Positions 55,337-64,000 of a DNA stretch of 64,000 bases are shown here, piece after piece (the first letter of the stretch is position 1; each line of letters begins with the position of its first letter). The position numbers and the translations under genes were made by a program. The notes under the pieces were generated by a model. That model was not told the DNA's origin, searched no databases, and saw only the letters and a list, made by a program, of their open reading frames with translations. The stretch comes from Caenorhabditis elegans (Eukaryota; Nematoda; Chromadorea; Rhabditida; Rhabditidae), in the NCBI RefSeq assembly GCF_000002985.6, contig NC_003279.8, forward strand, positions 1 through 64,000, given 5' to 3'.

Positions 55337-58300
55337 TCAAGTTTTCTTCTCACTCTTCACGGCCGCCTTCGATTTTTTCTTAAGACCTTCATTTGCATCA
55401 AAATACATTCGACAAATTTGAGTCACATAAGCATCATCATGTGCGTTTGCCTGCAAATGTTAACAAAGTACCAGGCGGATGCCAAGCTTTCACGTCTTCA
55501 TGTCTACGTAGAAAATGCAGTCATGAAGTAGGCACGCAGACAGACAGGCAAGTACATAATCAGGCAATAAATGGGCAAGTAGGCAAAGCAGGCATGAAAT
55601 AGGCGCTTAGGCACGTGGGTAGGCAGGTATGAGACATAGGCAAACATGCAGGCAGGTATGAAAAGCGAGAAAAGGCAGGTGAGCATGATGAAGGCACATA
55701 GGCAGGTAGGCAAGGAAGCTCCTAGACAGGTACAAAATAGATGTGCGCAAAGTAGGCATGTGCAAAGAAACTAAGCTCGTCGCCAGGCATGAGGTAAGCG
55801 CATAGGCTTGCAAGTAGGCGAGTAAACACGCGGGCATCGAATAGGCAATTAGGCAGGTATTTTTGTGCTCCATTTGGAAACACACTTACTGGATAGAAAA
55901 GAGTGAGAGTCGTGTAAAATGCAAATGCCAAATAAATTGGATCCGGTGCAGCACATTTTCTCTTTGATCTCGTTTGTTCAATCAGACTCCGATAATTGAT
56001 TTCTCCAGTTTCACTTGTATTGATCGCTTGGAAGAGGCTCTCGATGACTGAAAAATGCTCAGAAATTTCGGATATGTTCTCGATTTTCAGTGAATTTTTC
56101 CTGAGAAAAAGCTAAAAACTCACGAACAAACGCTGCCGATCGTCCACCACCAGTATTGCATACGACAAAAACCGGTCTCTCGCTGTCTGTCACTAGTTTC
56201 AACAAATACCTAATCTCCTCGGCATCTTTCGGTCCCATATGCTCCGGCCATCCGGTATACTGGTAATGAGTCACCTCTTGAGTACGCTTCTTTCTGGAAA
56301 AAAGTTTGTTGCAGGCTACCTTTTATGCCTGCATGGAAAAAAATAGTAGGCGGACAGGCGTGAGGAAGGTTAGAATATTGATGAGAAAAATTGAAAACAA
56401 TCATTTCAAAAAGCAAAGAATTGACCGGTTATTATTAAAAAATAAAAATTTTTATCCGGACAATCCGATGCAGATGTGAGTGCCTGCCTACCGGCGTGCC
56501 ACCGCGCCTATTTCATGCCTGCGTGCCTATACTTACCCAAATGTTAGCAACAATTGTCTAGTCTTCAACAAAGGCTTCGAGATACTCTTCGTGCAAGTGA
56601 TTGTTAAGTCCGCCAAAATTAGTTTTTCGTCGAGTTCAGTGGGAAAGTACCTATCACAGTTCACCTTATTAGCTCCAATAAAGTGATCTGAAAAATAAAT
56701 GGATTAAAAACGGAGGGTGGCTTGATAGACAGGCAGGCAGGACTACTGCCCTGTGTAGGCCGTCTTGTAGACAAGCAGACAGGAGTGGGTCACCATGTAG
56801 GCAGACGGGAGGGTGTAGGTTGTCTAGTGGGCAGGCAGGCGTAGGCTGCTGCCAAGCAGATATAGGCTCACCTATTTCCGCGAAATCGCACAACATCACA
56901 ATTGTGCTTGGTTTATTCAGCTTCACTGACTCCCAAAATGCGGCAATCGCCAAAATATCGGAGCTTTTCTTATCAACAGGCAACTGCGGAGCAGGCATCA
57001 ACACAAACTTCAAGCCGTTATCCAATTCAACAACATGTGATGATTCTCCCTGGCTGAAAATGAAGATTTTTTGGTAGGTACCCATAATTTTGCCTACCTG
57101 TCTACCTATGTGCGCTTGAGTTAAAGGTTAAACCTAAGCCTATGCCTAAACCTGAGCCTAAGCTGAAGCCTAAGCTTAAGGTTAAGTGTAAGCGTAAGCG
57201 TAAACCTAAGCAATATGTAGAGGCGAAAGGTAGGCAGGCAGGCGTAACAGTCTTACCCATTCTTTTTCGAAGACTCATATGACACCGGATCACATTGACA
57301 GTGATTACCTCCCTGTAAGCCGCAAAACTGGGCAAAATCGTCTCCCGTAATTTCTAGGTTATTTGGAACATTCTCAAATACTGAAGTACAATTTCTTTTT
57401 CTAGTAACGAAATCCGAAATTTGCGTGTTGAATGTCTTGAGGAAGTTTGAAAAACGTGTCTCATTCACATCCACACGACTGATCATCTGATTTGGCGGGT
57501 ACAGTTTCTCTTTTTCTTCCGAGTCGAGTATTTTGTAGCCGTTCGGGGTTAAGCAAAAGTAAGCAATTATTGCACAAATTATGACAATGACGATCAGAGC
57601 CAAAATTACATATTGTCCGTGTGTTCTGGGATTTTGGAAATTTTTAGTGAAGCTTCTAGGCTTTAGCTTATGCTTAGGCATAGGCTTAGGCTTCGGCTTA
57701 GGATTAGGCCTAAACACAGGAGCATATAGGTTGGCAGGCAGGCAAAATTAGAGGTACCCGCCAAATATCTAGAAGCTTCACTAAAAAAAAAACGTTTTGA
57801 ATTTAGCATGAAAACAATTTTGAAAAAGTAAAATGTTTTCTTATCTCAATTTTTTCCTTGATTTTATATTGTAATTAAAAATAATAATTTGAATTTTCAG
57901 CTCGATTTAGATAGAGTTGTGCTAGATTTCAAGAAGAAATTGAGAATTTTCGTAAAAAATATTTTTAACGCGAAAAAATTTTTAAAGCTTTAATCCAAAT
58001 TGTTCAAAAAAGTTTGGAGTAAAAAATTTGGAATTTTTTTGATTTTCACCCGAAAACCTTTCTTTAGAATGTCTGCCTCTTGCCTCCATCCGCGCCTTAT
58101 GCTCAATCCGCGCCTTATGATTTTTCTCCGGGAACTTGAGACGATTTGGTTGTTGGGAGAAGAAGTGCGGAATGTGGAGCGTTTGTTGAGAAAAGATAAA
58201 ATTTGGAATTTTTTTGATTTTCACCCGAAAACCTTTCTTTAGAATGTCTGCCTCTTGCCTCAATCCGCCTTATGATTTTTCTCCGGGAACTTGAGACGAT

Positions 58301-61300
58301 TTGGTTGTTGGGAGAAGAAGTGCGGAATGTGGAGCGTTTGTTGAGAAAAGATAGATTTTCTACTATTTCTCAATTATTCAATACTATCGAACGACTTGAT
58401 GTCCAGTCTTTGAATGTTCTTGTCGAGGAGGCGAAGGTTATTGGTAAGTGTATGCGTGGCTTTCCGATGAATTACCAACGGCACGGAAAGCCTGAGTGTA
58501 CCCTTTCGATTTCATCTTCGGAAAGTGTGCTAAGCGTAGGCGCGTTAAGCTAATTTTTCCTGGTAAATCCGCAATTCTTGAAGATCGAACCAATAGGGAA
58601 CACTGTGGCACCACGTGCAACTTCAGGGGTAGGCGGCAAACACAACGGAAATTTATCGATTTGCCCAATTTGCCAGAAATTTCGGTTTCCGAAATTTTGT
58701 CGATGCATTAAGGGTTTGATAATAAAATCGAGTTTGGGAATTAGCGTTTTTCAAAAATTGTCGAATACCTTCAGAATTTTGGTTTCCGAAAGTTTGTCTA
58801 AAAATGCAGGGGTAGGCGGCAACTGCCGTTTGGCATATTTATTTTTGGCGAATTCACCAAATTCCCGTGAAACATGCGTGAACTTTCTTCTCGTTTCTTA
58901 ATTAGTTTTTCATCAAATTGATAAAAATGAGAAAATTATAAATTTGTAAATTCACTTCAAAATGCAGGCGGGCAGGTTTCAGTCAAGCCCTGAAACCGCG
59001 CCTGTCTACCATGGAAGCCCTACTTTCAAATAAGATCAACTCACTGTGGTGGTGGACCATTCTTTTCAGAATTTCCAAGATCTGGCGGTGGGAGAATTGC
59101 AGTCGGCAGAGGCTTGAATAAATTTGAAAAAAACAAGTCAAGAGCAGCAAGAGCCTTTTTCGGTTCATCAAGTCTGTTTTGAAAACTTGAAAACTCCAGT
59201 CCACCATCATCCAAGCTCTTCAGAGCATCCTGAACTTCACCGAGCGACTTCTTATTGCCAACATCCTTCACAAGTTCTACCAGTTTTTCCAACGATTTTT
59301 CCAAGCCCATAAGACCACCAAGATTAGCCCAATCAACCTTCTTAGCTTCCGTGAAAACATAACCATAGTCTACAAATTTTGTGGAATCAGACTTTTTAAT
59401 TCCACTCTTCCATGCATCTAGCTGAACAAACATCACATCCAAAGATGCTCCAAGCGCCACCAGCTTCTCCAGATTATCCTTATCGTCCTGTGCCAAAGTG
59501 GCTCCACTCGCTGCCAACTCTCGTTGCACAATTTGTGCATGGTTCTTGATAATATCCACATTTGCTCTTTCTCGGAGCACGTCCTCCAGTCGAGCAATTT
59601 CTTGTGCCGCTGGGCCAATGGAATTAGTGTGTTCAGCGGCGTTTGGAAACTGGGATGTTTTATCCGAAGCAAATTTGCGGCGCTTGCTAAAGTACAGCGC
59701 CAGAGATTTCAGACCACTATTGAGGCTTGAAACTGAGATCAGAGCATCTTCGACGGCAGTGACTATCGGCGGGAATTTTTGATCTGCTCGGAACGAATTC
59801 AAATCTGACAGGTTCTTTTGAATTTTGTCCAATTCTTTGTTGGATTGAAGACAGCTCAGTACGTCGAGAAATTGAGCAATATCAGATCGAGAGTCATTGA
59901 TTTTTTCAATAGCACGTTTTTCTAGTGTTTTCAAAAGATTCGGATTCAAGAAAGTAGCGTTTGCCGTCATTCTACTCATGGTCAGCGACAAGCCGGTCAT
60001 TTTTTTCACTCCATTAAAGCATGGCTCAGCGGTTGTCCAATTGCTATTGTTCATATCCTTGCAAACAGTGAGCACTTCTGCGTGTCCTGATTTGCTTTCA
60101 ACAAGTTGATTCATCACACTTTTCAATATCGATTTCGATTGTTCCAATTCGGTGTCAATGTTCGATGCAATTTTAGATAGTTCCTCCAGATTCGTGAAGT
60201 CGGGGGCGGTAGTTAGAGTAGATTTGGCGCATTGGGCTGAAAGTTTATTTTTATTTTCGTTTTTTTGAGTTTGAACTTTTGTGGACAACCGACAGATTGG
60301 CTCAAACTAAAAGGACTCTAAAATATACAAATTTTGGAACTCAAATCAATTTCGCAAATATTACTTTTTTCTACGGAGCTTTGATCAGGGTGGGGTGGCA
60401 AACGATTTTTTTCCAGCAAACGGTAAATCGGCAAACCGGCATTTTGCCGATTTTCCAAAATGGCCGAAAATTTTTGAATCCCTCCCTCTAAACACTTCCG
60501 GCAAATTGTTATCCAGCAAACTACAATTCGGCAAATTGCCTGAATTAAAAATTTCCGCCCAATCGGCAAATTGCAGTAACTGCAAATTTCCGATAAATTT
60601 GGAGAAACCGGCAAATCGCCGAAAATTTTTGGTAACTGGAAAAAATTTCAAAAGGCACTGTACCCGTGCTTCCGTTTTTTAAAAAATGCTTCTAAACAGT
60701 TCCGGCATATTGATATCCGGCAAACGGCAAATCAGCAGTTTGGCTAAAATAAAAATATCCGGCGAATCAGCAAATTGCTGGAATTAAAAAGTTCCTCCAA
60801 ATCGGCAAAACCGGGAATTTGGTGAATTCGCCAAAAATAAATATGCCAAACGGCAGTTGCCGCCTACCCCTGCATTTTTAGACAAACTTTCGGAAACCAA
60901 AATTCTGAAGGTATTCGACAATTTTTGAAAAACGCTAATTCCCAAACTCGATTTTATTATCAAACACTTAATGCATCGACAAAATTTCGGAAACCGAAAT
61001 TTCTGGCAAATTGGGCAAATCGATAAATTTCCGTTGTGTTTGCCGCCTACCCCTGAAGTTGCACGTGGTGCCACAGTGTTCCCTATTGGTTCGATCTTCA
61101 AGAATTGCGGATTTACCAGGAAAAATTAGCTTAACGCGCCTACGCTTAGCACACTTTCCGAAGATGAAATCGAAAGGGTACACTCAGGCTTTCCGTGCCG
61201 TTGGTAATTCATCGGAAAGCCACGCATACACTTACCAATAACCTTCGCCTCATCGACAAGAACATTCAAAGACTGGATATCAAGTCGTTCGATAGTATTG

Positions 61301-64000
61301 AATAATTGAGAAATAGTAGAAAATCTATCTTTTCTCAACAAACGCTCCACATTCCGCACTTCTTCTCCCAACAACCAAATCGTCTCAAGTTCCCGGAGAA
61401 AAATCATGTGATCAGTAGTTTCTCGGGCCCAAGCGTCGGTTGCCAATTGAGAGTTTAGTGCTCCAATATCAATTGCTCCATTCGGTAGACCAACTGTGTA
61501 CTTCTTGGTTCGCAGGGACTGCCCGATGGATTCGATGGTTTGAAGATGGATCTTCGATTCTTGATTTGGAAATGCATTCCGGATAGATGCCATGTGTTCT
61601 TCTAGCTTTCTTAGTCCCCGATTGATGTCTACAATCTTGAAGGATGAAATAAAGTTCATCACATCACGAACTTTTGGCCATAATACAAAGAAAGAAGCAG
61701 CAGAATTATTGTTTTTGAAGCCATGCAACGTAATCTTCGGATTCTCCACTATGTTCAAAAAATCTTGGGATTTTTTCAACAAATCGTTTAACGCAGAATG
61801 GGATTTGGGAATATCGGTGAAACTAGTGAACGCTTCAATCTCTGTGTACGAGTTGCTCCATACTGATAGCTTTTCGGAAAGGGTTGTAACTGATGAAAAA
61901 CTGTCTGTAATGTCTTTCATGTCTGCCTTGAAATTAGTCTCGTCTGGCCACTTCTTGAGATCTCCAATATCATGAGCCACGTGGACAACACTTTTGACAG
62001 TTGTGAAGAATTGATCTGCCTCAACATCGTCGCCGATATTCGATTGTAGTTCTATAAAGGTATAGTTTTTGGGGGCAAAAAACGAAAGTGGTTCAAAATT
62101 TTGGAACAAAATGCCTATTTTTAGATAGCTAAAATCTAAAATTTTGCAATGCTGACAAGTTGTGAAAATTTGAAATTTTAACAGAAAATAGGCTTTTTCC
62201 TAAACTTTGAATCACCTTACTTTTTTTTTGAAATTTTCGAAACTTTTCGGTTATTTCCAAAAAAAAGCCGCAAATACTCTATCAGGGGTAGGCGGGAATT
62301 GCAGTTCGGCAAATGTATTTTCTGCAAATTCGGCAAATCGGGATGTGTACAATTTTGTCGTCTCTGGCAGTTTACCGACTTGCCCATTTACCGAAAATTT
62401 TAATTCCGGCAAATTGTCCATACTCTATTACTACCATAGGCCCTTATATAATCTTTTTCCGCCCACCCCTGTACTCTATTACCACCTAATCTGTTACTAC
62501 AGTGGATTTTTTGAAACCAAAATTTCAGCTTTTGAATTTTATATTCGTAGTGAAAAGATATTCGTAGTGAAAAGTTGAAACCTGGAAAACATAGTTGCAT
62601 AATTGCATCGTAATATGTAAAAATAGGTCTTCCATGGTAGATAGGCGCGGTTTCAGGGCCTGCCTGGAACCTGCCTGCCCTATGTGAACGAGTAGACTGT
62701 AGTTTTAAAAAACAAAAAAAGGTATTTGCCTAACAAAAAACATACTCAAATATTTGAATGTTTGCAACCAAACCTTTAAGCGCTATCAGTTTAGATTCCA
62801 GCGAACTGTAGTCAATTGCATTCAGTTGATCCATTGAGAAATCGTATTTGAACAAATCCAAAGTTAAATTCATTGATGGAATGGTTCCTTTTGTCAATTC
62901 TTGTTGTAGGTACATTGCATTGATCAATCGTGAGGCGAATTGTAATCGCTCAACGGCAGTTATCAAGTTGTCATCTGCAACTTTTATGAATGATTTTTTT
63001 AAAAAGTTATTTGTTGTCATTTTTCTTTTATTAATTATTACGTATATTATACGTATCATGCGAGTTTAGCTTTCCAACCCCCCGCGAACTCTTTTTACTT
63101 TTTTTTTTTTTAACTTTTGTCTTTTTTGTCCTTTCTTGGCTATTTTTTTTATGAGAATTGACCCGAATTTGACTTTTTTCGGATTTTTAGGAATTTCTAG
63201 GAATTTTTCTTTTTTGTCAAAGCGAGCTAACGCTCGCCACTGACGCCAAGCCTAACATAAGACTTAACCTAAGTCTTAGCCTAAGCCTTACAAGGAAAGT
63301 CTTTGAAGGGGCCTGTAGATTTGGGTTTCTCATGTTGATATTCCGATAGAAGAGTGTTAGTTTTGATCTCTCCAAAAAATTTAGCTGCCCAAGCCAAGTT
63401 TCAGCAAAGTAATGACATTTTGAAATTTCAGTTAAAAACACCATTGAAATACACTGTCTTACAGTGCTATCCACACAAATATCAGCTTGCGTGAACACCG
63501 AAAATGTGACGCCCACCACAATAGGCTGAAGACAGTGGATTTCAATGGTGTTTTTAACTGAAATTTCAAAATGTCATAACTTTGCTGAAACTTGACTTGG
63601 GCAGCTAAATTGTTTGGAGAGATCAAAACTAACACTCTTCTATCGGAATATCAACATGAGAACCCCAAATCTACGGGCCGCTTTAAAGACTTCCCTTGTT
63701 AGCCTAAGCCTATGCAAGACACGCAAAATATACATTAACATATATATACAACAAATACAACGTAAAAATTGTTTTTCTGTAATTCGACTGACAAACCTTT
63801 AGCTTCACGTTTGGAACGTGGATCTAATGACATCACATTAAAGAAACTGGATTCTTCTGGAACAAAATATATTGAAATTAAAGCTCTGAAACAGTCAAGA
63901 AACCTTCGAAAGTATCCGAATTGACAACACGATTAACCGTTATAATTATCAAAACGATTATTATTTTGATTCCTGGAAGACAGAAGAAATTCGGAACGAA
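55337..64000 (-). CDS. Receptor-like protein: WSN-type ectodomain, TM, atypical tyrosine phosphatase (5' partial)
   Basis: Exons in transcript order are 63904-63972, 63797-63856, 62774-62974, 61236-62051, 59045-60236, 57257-57625, 56872-57053, 56537-56687, 56124-56293, 55890-56047 and 55337-55450. All are in phase, giving at least 1159 aa; the first exon is outside the window. The start IKIIIVLIIITVNRVVNS looks like a signal peptide. The ectodomain includes LITAVERLQFASRLINAMYL (WSN-like, from memory) and long helical segments with NxS/T sites. A membrane span (ILALIVIVIICAIIAYF) is in 57257-57625. The intracellular part is PTP-like: NKVNCDRYFP, TGWPEHMGPKDAEEI and VVCNTGGGRSAAF. Cys and Arg of C-x5-R are kept, but His before Cys is Val and WPD is WPE, so activity is uncertain. 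It ends with a Lys-rich tail. Y48G1C.5 as recalled. Confidence 0.88.
55505..55865. repeat. Degenerate TAGGCAGGTATGA minisatellite in an intron
   Basis: More than 15 irregular units of AGGCAGGTA / ATAGGCAAGT / GTAGGCA fill the last intron of the phosphatase-like gene. More of the same type occurs at 56340-56360 and 56715-56860. Confidence 0.85.
57123..57215. repeat. Interstitial telomere-like tract in an intron
   Basis: GTTAAACCTAAGCCTATGCC, TAAACCTGAGCCTAAGC and CTTAAGGTTAAGTGTAAGCG show about fourteen hexamer-like CCTAAG units with many substitutions, in the intron between exons 57257-57625 and 56872-57053. Confidence 0.85.
57643..57857. repeat. Inverted copy of the telomere-adjacent segment plus telomere-like tract
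   Basis: 57704-57857 is the inverse of about 431-586, including TAGGTTGGCAGGCAGGCAAA, TTAGAGGTACCCGCCAAATA and TTTTGAATTTAGCATGAAAA. On its left are eight TTAGGC-like variants (57660-57712). Inverted copies of TTTAGTGAAGCTTCTAG stand at 57644-57660 and 57770-57786, bracketing the telomere-like part. The copy lies in the intron 57626-59044 of the phosphatase-like gene. Confidence 0.92.
58019..58352. repeat. Tandem duplication (~155-180 bp) containing a partial exon copy
   Basis: 58019-58197 and 58198-58352 both run from TTTGGAATTTTTTTGATTTT through ATGTCTGCCTCTTGCCTC to GTTTGTTGAGAAAAGAT. The first copy has an extra ~30 bases (a repeated ATCCGCGCCTTATG). The second half of each unit is the exon-derived piece LRELETIWLLGEEVRNVERL on the plus strand. 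Confidence 0.9.
58268..58867 (+). pseudogene. Inverted partial copy of exon 61236-62051 and its downstream intron
   Basis: 58268-58867 is an inverted duplicate of about 60812-61410. It carries the last ~58 codons of exon 61236-62051 (ending VEEAKVIG and GTAAGT) plus about 425 bases of intron. I see about five differences in the exon part, for example DVQ versus DIQ and EEA versus DEA in translation. It lies on the strand opposite to the gene, in a downstream intron, so it is not an exon of the gene. Confidence 0.92.
58968..59015. repeat. Inverted copy of the CCATGGTAGGCAGGCGCGGTTT family
   Basis: GGCAGGTTTCAGTCAAGCCC then TGAAACCGCGCCTGTCTACC and ATGGAAG read in inverse match 62628-62690 (TCTTCCATGGTAGATAGGCG). 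Confidence 0.75.
60380..60840. repeat. CGGCAAATTGCCG-type repeats in an intron
   Basis: Dense words such as CGGTAAATCGGCAAACCGGC, CGGCAAATTGTTATCC and AATCGGCAAATTGC fill this part of intron 60237-61235. Frames 60318-60682 on both strands are artefacts of the repeat. Confidence 0.75.
62285..62690. repeat. Mixed repeats in intron 62052-62773
   Basis: CGGCAAATCGG-type words at 62285-62415, a GTACTCTATTACCACC / ATACTCTATTACTACC pair at 62420-62490, and a copy of the CCATGGTAGATAGGCGCGGT family at 62628-62690. Confidence 0.6.
63248..63716. mobile_element. Inverted-repeat element with telomere-like ends in an intron
   Basis: The left arm (about 63285-63462) and right arm (about 63521-63707) share GAGTGTTAGTTTTGATCTC, GCAGCTAAATTTTTTGGAG-like and AACACCATTGAAAT segments in inverted order. 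Outside both arms lie TTAGGC-like words: CTTAACCTAAGTCTTAGCCT with CTAAGCCTTACAAGG on the left, and CTTGTTAGCCTAAGCCTATG on the right. The element is in intron 62975-63796 of the phosphatase-like gene. Confidence 0.85.

Noticed and set aside
58272..58901. Plus-strand frames resembling the minus-strand receptor-like gene
   Set aside because: They come from the inverted partial exon copy and lack a start, a complete exon set and in-frame continuation.
59498..59782. Plus-strand frames within 59045-60236
   Set aside because: They are antisense shadows of a long minus-strand exon that fits splice phase on both sides.

Overview
The window opens with 72 uninterrupted copies of GCCTAA, the C-rich strand of the nematode telomere repeat TTAGGC. 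The genes that follow are AT-rich, have short 47-70 bp introns with TTTTCAG acceptors, sit among many palindromic repeats, and include one operon-like pair. Together with the gene content this is the left end of Caenorhabditis elegans chromosome I (telomere, subtelomere, then the Y74C9A/Y48G1C region). Exon structures below were worked out by hand from splice sites and reading-frame phase; locus names are recalled, not searched.

Layout. 1-432 is telomere. 433-3745 is subtelomere: a short unique segment, a variant telomere-like array containing an exact 120-bp tandem duplication, and a TTAA-flanked foldback element lying among THAP-like coding debris. A box C/D snoRNA (about 3747-3909, minus) is the first gene. 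Then come homt-1 (minus, N-terminal protein methyltransferase), nlp-40 (plus, intestinal neuropeptide precursor), rcor-1 (minus, CoREST with ELM2, two SANT domains and a GATA-type zinc finger, with a broken Brix/PPAN-like pseudogene in one intron) and sesn-1 (minus, sestrin). An 11-kb gene-free stretch (32.5-43.7 kb) full of repeats, including a clear hAT-type and a clear mariner-type non-autonomous element, separates sesn-1 from a small uncharacterised gene at 43733-44677 (plus). An APC10/DOC-domain gene (47472-49416) and pgs-1 (49921-54360), both plus, are spaced like an SL2-type operon. The last 9 kb hold most of a minus-strand receptor-like gene with a WSN-type ectodomain, one membrane segment and an atypical tyrosine phosphatase domain; its 5' end lies beyond the window.

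The most unusual structure is in the introns of that last gene. They carry an inverted, near-identical copy of the ~155 bp that abut the telomere, several interstitial telomere-like tracts, and an inverted 600-bp duplication of one of the gene's own exons. The genes are unrelated housekeeping, signalling and neuropeptide genes rather than one pathway. The APC10/pgs-1 pair is probably co-transcribed, and homt-1/nlp-40 share an upstream region.
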